The notes under the pieces: generated by a model
The model's database searches: none
The model's input: only the letters and a program-made list of their open reading frames with translations
What the model was told of the DNA's origin: nothing
DNA from: Erysipelotrichaceae bacterium
GTDB taxonomy: Bacteria; Bacillota_I; Bacilli_A; Erysipelotrichales; Erysipelotrichaceae
DNA: 64,000 bases
Assembly (NCBI GenBank): GCA_017432885.1
Contig: JAFRIE010000014.1
Span: forward strand, 62,001-126,000
Direction: 5' to 3'
Program-made: the position numbers and the translations under genes
Part shown: one piece after another, positions 8,355 through 16,814 of the stretch
How positions within the stretch are numbered: position 1 is the first letter of the stretch
Layout: each line of letters opens with the position of its first letter

Positions 8355-9287
8355 CTAGTATGACCGATAAATCTTTTTGATCAGAGAGACAAACTTCTCC
8401 CGATCGACATCCAGGAAAGCCTGACAGTGTCTGTCTTCGTGCTTGCAGTCGGACCATAGATCTGTTACTGTCTTTCCCTGACTAATTGTACCCTGTGTTT
8501 CAACATAGATGCCACACTTTTGACCTGTGAACCACTCCGGATGAACGGTATAAATCACCGGGCAGGCATCATGTTCACATAGTCCTTTAAACTTCTTGTT
8601 TTCCTGTGCCTGGTACATTAAATGATTCGATTCTTCAAAGAGTCTTGAAACCGGATTGGCATAGGAAATGATTTCTTTTATATCTTCATCATTCAGAAAA
8701 GCCTTCAATGTAACATCCAGACCAAACATGTTTACCGGGATGCCCGATTTAAACACATTCTCTGCGGCATGCGGATCGACATAAATATTGAATTCCGCAC
8801 ATGGCGTGACATTTCCTCCGATTGCAGCTCCGCCCATGATATTGAGTACTTTAATATAACGGACAAGATCCGGATGTTTGGCAATCGCAATGGCAATATT
8901 GGTCAACGGTCCGACTGCGCAGACTGTCAGTTCGCCATTTAATTCTTTTGCTTTTTCATATAAGGCATCAAAAGCGTTTAAGGTTTCGACTGGAGCCTTG
9001 GATCTAGGAATCTCTGCCCCGCCTAATCCGTTTTCTCCGTGGACATGCGGTGCAGTATGCAACGGAATGACCAGCGGTCTTTCGGCACCCTTGTAGACTT
9101 TTACGTCTTCCCTTCCCGCAAGAGATAGGACATCTCTGGCGTTTCGAAAAGCGTTCTCAATCGTCGTATTTCCGGCAACTGCCGATACACCCGTAAGATC
9201 GAACTCTTCGATTCCGCAGGCGCACAACAAAGCCAACGCATCGTCTACACCGGTATCGGTATCGATCCAGATCGGAATCTTTTTCAT
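8355..9287 (-). CDS. Nucleoside hydrolase (IunH family), copy 1
   Basis: A 310-residue enzyme that cleaves the N-glycosidic bond of ribonucleosides. It carries the family signature IWIDTDTGVDDALALL (the calcium-binding DxDxxxDD), VSAVAGNTTIENA, a central VGPLTNIAIAI, GGAAIGGNVTPCAEFNIYVDP and a late CEHDACPV. The ATG at 9287 is chosen because GGAGGT sits 5 bases upstream; the upstream gene's TAG is only one base away. It is a diverged paralogue of the next gene in the same operon. Whether it prefers purine, pyrimidine or mixed nucleosides cannot be told by eye. Confidence 0.93.
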   Translation of the reverse strand: MKKIPIWIDTDTGVDDALALLCACGIEEFDLTGVSAVAGNTTIENAFRNARDVLSLAGREDVKVYKGAERPLVIPLHTAPHVHGENGLGGAEIPRSKAPVETLNAFDALYEKAKELNGELTVCAVGPLTNIAIAIAKHPDLVRYIKVLNIMGGAAIGGNVTPCAEFNIYVDPHAAENVFKSGIPVNMFGLDVTLKAFLNDEDIKEIISYANPVSRLFEESNHLMYQAQENKKFKGLCEHDACPVIYTVHPEWFTGQKCGIYVETQGTISQGKTVTDLWSDCKHEDRHCQAFLDVDREKFVSLIKKIYRSY

Positions 9288-9288
9288 T

Positions 9289-10239
9289 CTACACCTCCCA
9301 TCCCTCAAATTTACTGCAGGCTTCTACCAGATAATCTACAAACTTTTCCCGATCCAAGCCTACTACGCAGCGACAGTTCGGCGTGTTTCCGGTACGTCCG
9401 TTATAATCCGCTATCGTAGCGCCACGGCAATACCTGCCCTGCAGTTCAATATCGACATAATAGTCTTTAATATCAAAGATCTCCGGATGGACTAAGGACA
9501 TGACAGCGCAAGGGTCATGAGTCGTCGCCCCGGACCATCCTAATGAATTTAGATGAATAAAGAAGAAATCAAACCAGCCTGCTACCACTTCTGCCACCGG
9601 GTTATGCAGTGCCCTGATCCTCTCCCAGTCTTTTGGATAGACCAAGGCCTTTTCTGTAACATCCAGGCCGCACATCAACAGCGGCACACCGCTGTGATAA
9701 ACCGTATAAGCCGCTTCCGGATCGACCAGGATATTGAATTCTGCTGCCGAAGTCCAGTTTCCGTTACGAAGTCCTCCTCCCATGATCGAAATCATCTCGA
9801 TCCTGTCCTTCAATTCCGGATGAGACAGCAGCAGTGCAGCAGTATTGGTCAGTGGACCTGTACTGATGATCGTAACCTTATCTTTTGATTCCCTTAATAC
9901 TTCAGCCATCATTTCCGGTGCAGACAATTCTGAAAGGTCATGATCCGGTTCCGGCAGAATCGGACCATCCAAACCGGTTTCACCATGGAAATTCGGGGCA
10001 ATGATTAGATCTGAGCACAAAGGTCTGTTTCTTCCTTTGGCTACTTTGATGTCCAAGTGCAGTAAGGCGGCGATCCTGCGGGCATTGTAAGTGACTTTCT
10101 CCAATGTCTGATTACCGGCAACCGTTGTGATTGCCTTAATTTCGAATTCCGGGATCGTAGATGCCAGGACCCAGCCGATCGCATCGTCATGTCCCGGATC
10201 TCCATCCAGAATGACGGGTCTCTTCTTTATTTCATTCAT
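9289..10239 (-). CDS. Nucleoside hydrolase (IunH family), copy 2
   Basis: A 316-residue nucleoside hydrolase and the first gene of a four-gene operon. The active-site signature is VILDGDPGHDDAIGW; ITTVAGNQTLEKVTYNA, ISTGPLTNTAALL, MGGGLRNGNWTSAAEFNILVDPEAA and TTHDPCAVMSL follow. It resembles its downstream neighbour over the full length but with different substrate-loop residues, so the pair may split purine and pyrimidine nucleosides. AAAGGAT precedes the ATG. It diverges from the adenosine deaminase gene across an 81-base promoter region. Confidence 0.93.
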   Translation of the reverse strand: MNEIKKRPVILDGDPGHDDAIGWVLASTIPEFEIKAITTVAGNQTLEKVTYNARRIAALLHLDIKVAKGRNRPLCSDLIIAPNFHGETGLDGPILPEPDHDLSELSAPEMMAEVLRESKDKVTIISTGPLTNTAALLLSHPELKDRIEMISIMGGGLRNGNWTSAAEFNILVDPEAAYTVYHSGVPLLMCGLDVTEKALVYPKDWERIRALHNPVAEVVAGWFDFFFIHLNSLGWSGATTHDPCAVMSLVHPEIFDIKDYYVDIELQGRYCRGATIADYNGRTGNTPNCRCVVGLDREKFVDYLVEACSKFEGWEV

Positions 10240-10320
10240 ATTAGATCCTTTCTAGTTTTCCATTTTTATTCTAACATAAGTGAAGTTCCGTTATAATGAT
10301 GTTGAAGGAAGGTTAATTGA
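10240..10320. promoter_or_regulatory. Divergent promoter region between nucleoside hydrolase and adenosine deaminase operons
   Basis: On the plus strand TATAAT at 10292-10297 precedes a GAAGGAAGG ribosome binding site and the add ATG. On the minus strand a TAGAAT-like -10 precedes the nucleoside hydrolase. The -35 boxes are poor on both sides, hinting at activator dependence or coordinated control of nucleoside salvage. No clear operator palindrome was seen. Confidence 0.45.
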
Positions 10321-11349
10321 ATGAAATACTCATTTCCAAAAATCGATCTGCATCTTCATCTGGATGGCTCTTTCCGTCCGGATACTGTCTGGCAGCTGAT
10401 ACAGGATCAAGGTGTAGAATCTCCTGCCGATACACCGGAGGGTTATCGCGCGTTTATTGATAAATGCGTTCATTCCGGAAGCGTCAACGAATACTTAAAA
10501 GCATTTGATGCCGTACTGCTGGTAATGCAGGATAGGGAATCGATCATCCGTATCACCAGAGAACTGATCGAGGATCTGGCCAAACAGGGTCTTGCCTATG
10601 CGGAGATCCGTTTTGCCCCGCAGTTACATACCCATAAAGGTTTGAGCCAGGCAGAAGCAATCGAAGCTGTCCTGGAGGGCAGAAAGCAAGGTATGGACGC
10701 ATATCCGGAAATCAACATCGGCATCATTTGTTGCATGATGTGCGTCGGTAATGAAACAGTTAACTGGGATGCCAACATGGAAACGGCTAGAATTACGCAT
10801 GAATATTTGGATAAAGGTGTCGTTGCCATCGACTTTGCCGGAGCGGAAGGCATTGTACCGTTAAGCAACTTCGCTCCTTTGTTCAAGACAGCGAGAGAAT
10901 TTAATACTCCTATTACCTGCCATGCGGGAGATTCCCAGGACTGGCAGACCGTCAAGGACGCCATCGACATGGGAGCAAACAGGATCGGACATGGCCATCA
11001 CATTTATGAGAACCCGGAACTGTGCCGCTATGCCGCAGATCATAATATTGCTTTAGAGATATGTCCTACTTCCAACATTCATTGTCATACCAGAGCTTCC
11101 TATCCGCTTCACCCGGCATGGAACCTTTACTCTATGGGCATTCCTGTAACAATCAATACCGACAATATGACGATGTCGAAAATCACGCTTGATGACGAAT
11201 ACGACCATTGTCTGAAAGAGATGGGTTTTGAATACGAGGATCTGATCCTGATGAATATCAATTCGGTAAAATACTCTTTTATGAAAAAAGAAGAAAAAGA
11301 CAAGCTGATTGTCAGACTGGAAAGGTATCTGGATGAGGTTACAGAATGA
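10321..11349 (+). CDS. add: Adenosine deaminase
   Basis: A 342-residue zinc amidohydrolase converting adenosine to inosine. All family motifs are present: KIDLHLHLDGSFRPDT (two zinc histidines), the CHAGDSQDW segment, GANRIGHGHHIYE, LEICPTSNIHCH and VTINTDNMTMS (catalytic aspartate). Length is normal. The start has a GAAGGAAGG site. The stop overlaps the next start as ATGA, so it is translationally coupled to the nucleoside phosphorylase that would act on its inosine product. Confidence 0.95.
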   Translation: MKYSFPKIDLHLHLDGSFRPDTVWQLIQDQGVESPADTPEGYRAFIDKCVHSGSVNEYLKAFDAVLLVMQDRESIIRITRELIEDLAKQGLAYAEIRFAPQLHTHKGLSQAEAIEAVLEGRKQGMDAYPEINIGIICCMMCVGNETVNWDANMETARITHEYLDKGVVAIDFAGAEGIVPLSNFAPLFKTAREFNTPITCHAGDSQDWQTVKDAIDMGANRIGHGHHIYENPELCRYAADHNIALEICPTSNIHCHTRASYPLHPAWNLYSMGIPVTINTDNMTMSKITLDDEYDHCLKEMGFEYEDLILMNINSVKYSFMKKEEKDKLIVRLERYLDEVTE

Positions 11350-12083
11350 AACAGCCACATATTCAGCTAGATGAAACAGTAAAAGCTCCGTGCGCCTTAA
11401 TGCCCGGAGACCCGAAACGTATTGATGTGACTGCTTCCTGTCTGGAAAACGTGGAAGAACTGACTTTCAACCGGGAATACCGTTCTATCGTAGGTACATA
11501 CAAGGGCATGAGAGTAATCGGGATTTCGACCGGTATGGGCGGCTCTTCCGTAGCGATTGCTGTAGAGGAACTGAAAAATATCGGCGTTCATTCTATGATG
11601 CGCATCGGTTCGGCAGGGGCTCTTCAAAAAGGGATCGCTCTGGGCGACCTGGTTATCTGTGAAGGTGCCGTCCGGGATGACGGCGCCTCGAAATGCTACA
11701 TTGATTCGATCTATCCGGCTGTCCCTGACTACAGACTGATCAGCCACTGCGTGAACGTAGCAAAAGATTTCGGTTTCAGGCATCACACCGGTATCGTTCT
11801 GTCACATGAATCGTTTTATTACGACGAAGATGCGCAGGATTGCGAGAAATGGTCGAGAAAAGGTGTACTGGCTACTGACTTTGAAACAGCCGCCTTGTAT
11901 ACCGTAGGAAGACTGCGGGGTGTTCATACCGCTTCCATCCTAAACAACGTTGTTCTTTGGGGAGAGAACACCGAAGATTCAATCGGTTCCTACCAGGGCG
12001 GCGAAGATGCGACAGCCGTTGGTGAAAAAAGAGAAGTTCTAACCGCTTTGGAAGCGATGTACCGTTTGGAACAGGAACTCTGA
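11346..12083 (+). CDS. Nucleoside phosphorylase (uridine/purine phosphorylase family)
   Basis: The 245-residue enzyme performs phosphorolysis of a nucleoside to base and ribose-1-phosphate. Visible motifs are ALMPGDPKRID (phosphate loop), FNREYRSIVGTYKG, GISTGMGGSSVAIAVEEL and RIGSAGALQKGIALGDLV. A DFETAALYTVG segment replaces the usual EMEAA-type ribose-binding loop. Overall it looks like the Udp/DeoD hexameric family, closer to uridine phosphorylase. Coupling to adenosine deaminase would fit a purine substrate, so specificity is left open. A hairpin terminator follows. Confidence 0.87.
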   Translation: MKQPHIQLDETVKAPCALMPGDPKRIDVTASCLENVEELTFNREYRSIVGTYKGMRVIGISTGMGGSSVAIAVEELKNIGVHSMMRIGSAGALQKGIALGDLVICEGAVRDDGASKCYIDSIYPAVPDYRLISHCVNVAKDFGFRHHTGIVLSHESFYYDEDAQDCEKWSRKGVLATDFETAALYTVGRLRGVHTASILNNVVLWGENTEDSIGSYQGGEDATAVGEKREVLTALEAMYRLEQEL

Positions 12084-12100
12084 TAAATACATTATTATGA

Positions 12101-12125
12101 AAAAACGCTCTCAGAGAGCGTTTTT
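12101..12125. terminator. Bidirectional terminator between the phosphorylase gene and trxB
   Basis: A near-perfect 25-base palindrome (AAAAACGCTCT ... AGAGCGTTTTT) with A/T runs on both sides, serving both convergent genes. The trxB stop codon (12111-12113) lies inside the hairpin, an unusually tight arrangement. Confidence 0.9.
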
Positions 12126-13034
12126 ATTTAGATATTCGCAGGCTTTGATCGCAGCGTTGGCACCATCGGAACAGGCGGTAGCGACCTGACGAAGAGATTT
12201 CGTCCTACAGTCTCCTGCCACAAACACATTATCGGTTTTCGTCAGTCCGTACTCATCAGAAATAAAATATCCTCTTGCATCAAGTTCTGCCATATCGGCG
12301 AATCCCTGATTATCCGGAACCATACCGACAGCCAGAAAGACGCCATCACAGGAAACGGTTTTTGCTTCTCCATTTTCCTGATAGGCTACACCGCATAGTT
12401 TTCCTTCTTCTGTCAGATATTCCATTACTTTTGTATTCACATGTCTCTCGACATTATTTCTCTTGAAAAGCTGTTCCTGCAGCTTCTGGTCTGCAGTGAA
12501 AAACGGCATATCCTGCAGCATGATCACTCGATCAACGATATCCGCCAGGAGATTGGCTTCCACGAATGCGGAATTTCCTCCTCCGACCATGACGACCGTC
12601 TTTCCCTGATAGAAGTTGCCGTCGCATACGGCACAGAAATGAATACCTTTGCCGATCAGGTCTTCTTCTTTTGGAAGACCCAGATGACGGTGCTTCGTTC
12701 CGGTTGCCAGGATGACTGTTTTTCCTATTACGGGTTCTGAAAGATCACAAACCACGCGGATCCCTTCTTCCGCCTTTTCCAGTTTGATGACTTCATCAAA
12801 CAGAACTTCTCCTCCCTGCTTCACGACCTGGTTCAGCATCATATCGCCGAACTCTTCCCCGGAGATCACTTCAAAACCGGGAATATTCTCAACTTTCGGT
12901 GAATTGACGATTTGCCCACCAAAGACGGATTTCTCAATCGTCATGACACGCTTTCCGTTTCTTAAGGCATAGACAGCAGCCGTCATACCGGCCGGACCGC
13001 CGCCCACGATCACAACATCATATCTTTTTTCCAT
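12111..13034 (-). CDS. trxB: Thioredoxin-disulfide reductase
   Basis: A 307-residue FAD/NADPH flavoprotein. The N-terminal FAD-binding motif is VVIVGGGPAGMTAA, the redox-active pair is HFCAVCDG (Cys 134 and Cys 137), the NADPH fold has VVMVGGGNSAFVEA, and the C-terminal FAD motif is DNVFVAGDCR. It passes electrons from NADPH to a thioredoxin-like partner. It lies directly downstream of nrdD, whose C-terminal end carries a CPKC redoxin-like domain, so that domain is a plausible substrate. An AAGAGGT site precedes the ATG. A hairpin in the 44-base gap after nrdD may reduce readthrough. Confidence 0.93.
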   Translation of the reverse strand: MEKRYDVVIVGGGPAGMTAAVYALRNGKRVMTIEKSVFGGQIVNSPKVENIPGFEVISGEEFGDMMLNQVVKQGGEVLFDEVIKLEKAEEGIRVVCDLSEPVIGKTVILATGTKHRHLGLPKEEDLIGKGIHFCAVCDGNFYQGKTVVMVGGGNSAFVEANLLADIVDRVIMLQDMPFFTADQKLQEQLFKRNNVERHVNTKVMEYLTEEGKLCGVAYQENGEAKTVSCDGVFLAVGMVPDNQGFADMAELDARGYFISDEYGLTKTDNVFVAGDCRTKSLRQVATACSDGANAAIKACEYLNKNAL

Positions 13035-13052
13035 AGAATACCTCTTGAATCT

Positions 13053-13074
13053 AAAGCCCGCAGCTGCGGGCTTT
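13053..13074 (-). terminator. Perfect 22-base palindrome between nrdD and trxB (weak terminator or attenuator)
   Basis: AAAGCCCGCAGCTGCGGGCTTT is a perfect palindrome 4 bases after the nrdD stop. On the minus strand the following T run is short (TTTAGATT), so termination is probably partial. No promoter fits in the remaining 18 bases, so trxB likely depends on readthrough. Confidence 0.6.
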
Positions 13075-13078
13075 TCAT

Positions 13079-15463
13079 TTATTGTTTCGTATTATGATAT
13101 TTCATCCAATCGGCTGCTGCATTGGCTCCCACAAACATCGTTCCGTCCGGATCAATGATTGTTGGAGTTTCTGTCAGGTTCAGTCTCCTGGCTTCTTCCA
13201 TATCCTGACTGCAGTTGACAGTCCTGTGTTCGATACCGCTAATCTGAAGTCTCTGTTCCGCACCCTTGCATTTTGGACAGTGATCCTGAACATAAATCGT
13301 TGGAATATCGAAACCGGTCAGTTTGTTTTCTTTGATCTCTTCCTGTTTTGCTTCTAGAACATCGGACATGATGTCTCTGGCTTTCATGACAGAAGATTCA
13401 ATATTATATTCCTTACGGTGCTTGAATTCCTGGACTTTGCCGTCGTTCCAGTTCTGGATCGGACGGTAGTAGCCGGTGATTCTCGACCAGACTTCCGTCT
13501 TTTTGCCGCACTTCGGACAGGTATAGGCTTCGCCCGTGATGTAGCCGTGTTCCGGACAGATCGAATAGGTCGGAGACATCGTATAATACGGAAGCTTGTA
13601 GTTGTCGGAGATCTTCTTTACCAGGTTGGCTGCCGCTTTCCAGTCAGGAAGTTTTTCACCCAGGAAGCAGTGGAATACCGTTCCGGAAGTATACAGCGTC
13701 TGCAGCTCGTCCTGAACATCCAGAGCCGTAAAGATATCTTCCGTATAGCCTACCGGCAGGTGGGAAGAGTTGGTGTAGTAAGGTGTTTCTCCTTCTTTGC
13801 CTGCGGTAATGATATCAGGGTACTTTTCCTTGTCATGCTTGGCAAGACGGTATGCTGTCGATTCTGCCGGCGTTGCTTCAAGGTTGTAGAGATCGTGATA
13901 CTGCTCCTGATACATGACCAGCCTCTTACGCATGTAATTGAGCACTTCTACGGCGAACTCCTGCGATACCTTGTGAGTCAGATCCTTTCTGATCCAGTTG
14001 GCATTCAGACAGGCTTCATTCATTCCTACCAGGCCGATAGTTGAGAAGTGATTGTTGAAAGTTCCGAGATATCTCTTGGTGTAAGGATACAGTCCGTTGT
14101 CAAGAAGCTTGGTAATGACTTCCCTTTTGACATGCAGAGACCTGGCGGCTATATCCATCAGATTGTCCAGACGCTTGTAGAAGTCTTCTCTATCCTTAGC
14201 CAGATATGCCAGTCTCGGCAGATTCAGTGTTACGACACCGACAGAACCGGTAGATTCGCCGGAGCCGAAGAAACCGCCGGATTTCTTTCTCAGTTCTCTT
14301 AAGTCAAGACGTAGTCTGCAGCACATCGAACGGATATCTGACGGCTTCATGTCGGAATTGACATAGTTAGAGAAGTAAGGCGTTCCGTATTTGGCCGTCA
14401 TTTCAAACAGCATCTTGTTGTTTTCCGTTTCAGACCAGTCGAAGTCTCTGGTGATGGAATAAGTAGGAATCGGATACTGGAAACCTCTGCCGTTGGCATC
14501 GCCTTCGATCATGACTTCGATGAAGGCCTTGTTGACCATATCCATTTCCTTCTTGCAGTCCTTGTACTTGAAATCCAAGGTTCTGCCACCGACGATACAG
14601 TACTGGTCGGCCAGGTCTTCCGGAACCGTCCAGTCCAGGGTGACATTAGTAAATGGAGCCTGCGTGCCCCAACGGGACGGCGTATTGACACCATAGATAA
14701 AGGACTGGATGTTCTGCTTGACTTCCTTGTAGGAAAGATTGTCCACCTTTACAAACGGAGCAAGATACGTATCAAATGACGAGAATGCCTGAGCACCTGC
14801 CCATTCATTCTGCATGATACCCAGGAAGTTGACCATCTGGTTGCACAGAGTACTTAAGTGGTTGGCAGGTGTTGAAGTGATCTTGCCGTTGACGCCGCCC
14901 AGACCTTCCTGAATCAGCTGTTTTAATGACCAGCCGGCACAGTAGCCCGTCAGCATCGACAGGTCGTGAATATGCATGTCGCCGTCTTTGTGGGCACTTC
15001 CGATTTCTTCGTCATAGACTTCAGAAAGCCAGTAGTTGGCCGTGACTGCACCGGAATTGGAAAGGATCAGACCGCCTACGGAATAAGTAACGGTAGAATT
15101 CTCTTTTACTCTCCAGTCGATCGCATTGACATAGGAATCCACTAGTTTCTTGTAGTCCAGCATCGTTGTGGAGATATTTCTGGCTTTTTCTCTCTGCTTC
15201 CTGTACAGGATGTAGGCCTTTGCCACGTCCGGATAACCTGCTTCTGACAGGACTTTTTCTACGGAGTCCTGAATGTCTTCTACGGTGACCTTCTCATCCT
15301 TGACTTTCGATGCAAAATCGGAAGTTACTCGCAAGGAGATCAGATTGATCACATCCGGATGATACTCCTTCTTGCAGGCATCGAATGCTTTGGTAATGGC
15401 ATCCGAAATCTTGCTTAAATCAAAATCAACTGTTTTTCCATCTCTTTTAACTACTCGGTACAT
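13079..15463 (-). CDS. nrdD: Anaerobic (class III) ribonucleoside-triphosphate reductase with C-terminal glutaredoxin-like domain
   Basis: A 794-residue glycyl-radical enzyme that reduces NTPs to dNTPs without oxygen. Residues 1-95 form an ATP-cone allosteric domain. The catalytic barrel follows with MHIHDLSMLTGYCAGWSL and a later MCCRLRLDL. Near residues 636-652 a CPEH...CPKCG metal site precedes the radical motif RITGYYRP (Gly near 664). Typical NrdD ends about there; this one continues with a ~80-residue glutaredoxin-like domain (CPKC at 729-732, then TETPTIIDPDG, matching the cis-proline motif). The domain could deliver electrons internally in place of formate or a separate redoxin. The gene starts 4 bases after the activase gene. 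Confidence 0.95.
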   Translation of the reverse strand: MYRVVKRDGKTVDFDLSKISDAITKAFDACKKEYHPDVINLISLRVTSDFASKVKDEKVTVEDIQDSVEKVLSEAGYPDVAKAYILYRKQREKARNISTTMLDYKKLVDSYVNAIDWRVKENSTVTYSVGGLILSNSGAVTANYWLSEVYDEEIGSAHKDGDMHIHDLSMLTGYCAGWSLKQLIQEGLGGVNGKITSTPANHLSTLCNQMVNFLGIMQNEWAGAQAFSSFDTYLAPFVKVDNLSYKEVKQNIQSFIYGVNTPSRWGTQAPFTNVTLDWTVPEDLADQYCIVGGRTLDFKYKDCKKEMDMVNKAFIEVMIEGDANGRGFQYPIPTYSITRDFDWSETENNKMLFEMTAKYGTPYFSNYVNSDMKPSDIRSMCCRLRLDLRELRKKSGGFFGSGESTGSVGVVTLNLPRLAYLAKDREDFYKRLDNLMDIAARSLHVKREVITKLLDNGLYPYTKRYLGTFNNHFSTIGLVGMNEACLNANWIRKDLTHKVSQEFAVEVLNYMRKRLVMYQEQYHDLYNLEATPAESTAYRLAKHDKEKYPDIITAGKEGETPYYTNSSHLPVGYTEDIFTALDVQDELQTLYTSGTVFHCFLGEKLPDWKAAANLVKKISDNYKLPYYTMSPTYSICPEHGYITGEAYTCPKCGKKTEVWSRITGYYRPIQNWNDGKVQEFKHRKEYNIESSVMKARDIMSDVLEAKQEEIKENKLTGFDIPTIYVQDHCPKCKGAEQRLQISGIEHRTVNCSQDMEEARRLNLTETPTIIDPDGTMFVGANAAADWMKYHNTKQ

Positions 15464-15467
15464 ACGT

Positions 15468-16613
15468 TTACTCCTCTATCCCTCTTATCTCAATATTCCT
15501 CACATACGGCGCAGCTGCAGCCTTCATCTGTTCCAGGATTTCGATGCCGACCTCACTCAGCCCTTCCCGGATACAGGTCCCGTGATCTTCGAAATTCTGC
15601 AGATAATAGTTCTTTGCCCCTTCTATCCATCTGCCGATTTTTTCGAAGTCCGGAACTTCATGAAACTGTGCTACAACTGTCGTACGGAATTCGTAATCAA
15701 CATGGCCTTCCAGCAGGTAATCCTTGCTTCTGGCAATCTCAGTAATATCATAATGTTCAAGACCGATTGTTTCTGGGTATTTTTCCGGACAGGCCTTGAT
15801 GTCCATTGCCACATAATCTAGCAGCCCTTCTTCTACAAGCTGCCGCAGAGCTGTACTGTTCGATCCGTTGGTATCCAGTTTCACCAGCAGGCCCAGCTCT
15901 TTCACTTTTCTGATAAATTCGAAGATCCCCTTGTGAAGCAGAGGTTCTCCGCCCGTAATACAGATCCCATCAAGAATCTTCTTTCTGGTATCCAGATACT
16001 CCAGAATATCCCCTACGGAAATCTCGGAATCATTTTCATTGAGAAAGACCAGACTGCGGTTATGACAGAAAGGACATCTGAAGTTGCATCCTCCCGTAAA
16101 TACCGTACAGGCCATCTTTCCCGGATAATCCAGTAGAGTCAGTTTTTGCAGCCCATAGAAATGAATTTCTTCGTTTTCCAGCTGCTTCTCGTATTCTCTG
16201 GCTTTTTCGATCAGTTTCTTCTGCGTACGATTGTAAAGATCCAGCTCATCTGCAGACAGTTCGCTGCTCAGATAGGAATTCCACTCTGAGCGCATCCGAT
16301 ACAGCTCAGGCATGATAGTCTGGGTCCTATCTGTTGTATAAAGCAGTTTTGAACGCTTATCTGTCTCGCTATTTTCTATCCGTACATAAGAGAGCTGTTC
16401 CAGACGCTGAACCGACTTGGTGATCGTTCCCTTATCAAAGACACCCATTATAGCCAACTCATTCATGGAGATACCTTCATTCTCATAGATCTGGGTCAGC
16501 AGGATCAGTTGGGTATAACCGATATCGAATTTGGATAATAATTTATCAAAGTGTTTTTGATTGCAGCGATACAAAATAGAGGAGTCTAAACTTAGGTAAT
16601 TATTCTCGCTCAT
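15468..16613 (-). CDS. nrdG: MarR-type regulator fused to class III reductase activase (NrdG2-like radical SAM)
   Basis: A 381-residue fusion. Residues ~1-145 form a MarR-like winged helix (TQLILLTQIYENEGISMNEL, GTITKSVQRLEQLSYVRIEN, then a wing ending RSKLLYTT). Residues ~152-381 form a radical SAM activase. Its cluster motif CNFRCPFC (Cys 176, 180, 183) generates the 5'-deoxyadenosyl radical that charges the NrdD glycine, and CITGGEPLLH and LVKLDTNGSN follow. The reading frame is unbroken through the junction, which has a helical linker. GAGGT precedes the ATG. Two palindromes upstream are probable binding sites for its own MarR domain, so it may regulate its operon. It is the first gene of nrdG-nrdD-trxB. 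Confidence 0.9.
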   Translation of the reverse strand: MSENNYLSLDSSILYRCNQKHFDKLLSKFDIGYTQLILLTQIYENEGISMNELAIMGVFDKGTITKSVQRLEQLSYVRIENSETDKRSKLLYTTDRTQTIMPELYRMRSEWNSYLSSELSADELDLYNRTQKKLIEKAREYEKQLENEEIHFYGLQKLTLLDYPGKMACTVFTGGCNFRCPFCHNRSLVFLNENDSEISVGDILEYLDTRKKILDGICITGGEPLLHKGIFEFIRKVKELGLLVKLDTNGSNSTALRQLVEEGLLDYVAMDIKACPEKYPETIGLEHYDITEIARSKDYLLEGHVDYEFRTTVVAQFHEVPDFEKIGRWIEGAKNYYLQNFEDHGTCIREGLSEVGIEILEQMKAAAAPYVRNIEIRGIEE

Positions 16614-16630
16614 ATGTACCTCGTAAGCAT

Positions 16631-16658
16631 ATTATAAACCATATAGTTGAACTTTCAA
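16631..16658 (-). promoter_or_regulatory. Promoter of the nrdG-nrdD-trxB operon
   Basis: On the minus strand TTGAAA (16653-16658) and TATAAT (16631-16636) are separated by 16 bases, a near-consensus vegetative promoter. The leader is short and contains GAGGT. The -35 box lies inside a palindrome, so a bound repressor would block polymerase. Confidence 0.75.
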
Positions 16659-16661
16659 CTA
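16644..16661. promoter_or_regulatory. MarR-type operator 1 (TAGTTGAA-2-TTCAACTA)
   Basis: A perfect 8-2-8 inverted repeat covering the -35 box and spacer of the nrdG promoter. Size and symmetry fit a MarR dimer site. The first gene encodes a MarR domain, so autoregulation is the natural inference. Confidence 0.7.
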
Positions 16662-16676
16662 AAATAATCTAAAAAT

Positions 16677-16696
16677 AATTGAATTTTCAACTAATT
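16677..16696. promoter_or_regulatory. MarR-type operator 2 (TTGAA-TT-TTCAA core)
   Basis: A second copy with the same TTGAA..TTCAA core and similar flanks, centred about 32 bases (three helical turns) upstream of operator 1. The same-face spacing suggests cooperative binding. Confidence 0.6.
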
Positions 16697-16814
16697 AAAT
16701 TTCCCGGAAATAGAAGAAAAAAGTGTAACCGAAAACAGTTCTTTTCTTGCGTGATTTCTAGACTTGTTACGGGCAGAAATCAAAGAATTATCTGCGGTAC
16801 AAAAAAGAAAAAAA
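16697..16814. other. Noncoding stretch upstream of the nrdG operon
   Basis: Between the nrdG promoter/operators and the terminator of the ASCH-PHP gene I see only AT-rich sequence with poly-A runs. A 61-codon plus-strand frame here has no ribosome binding site and no recognisable content. Confidence 0.5.
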
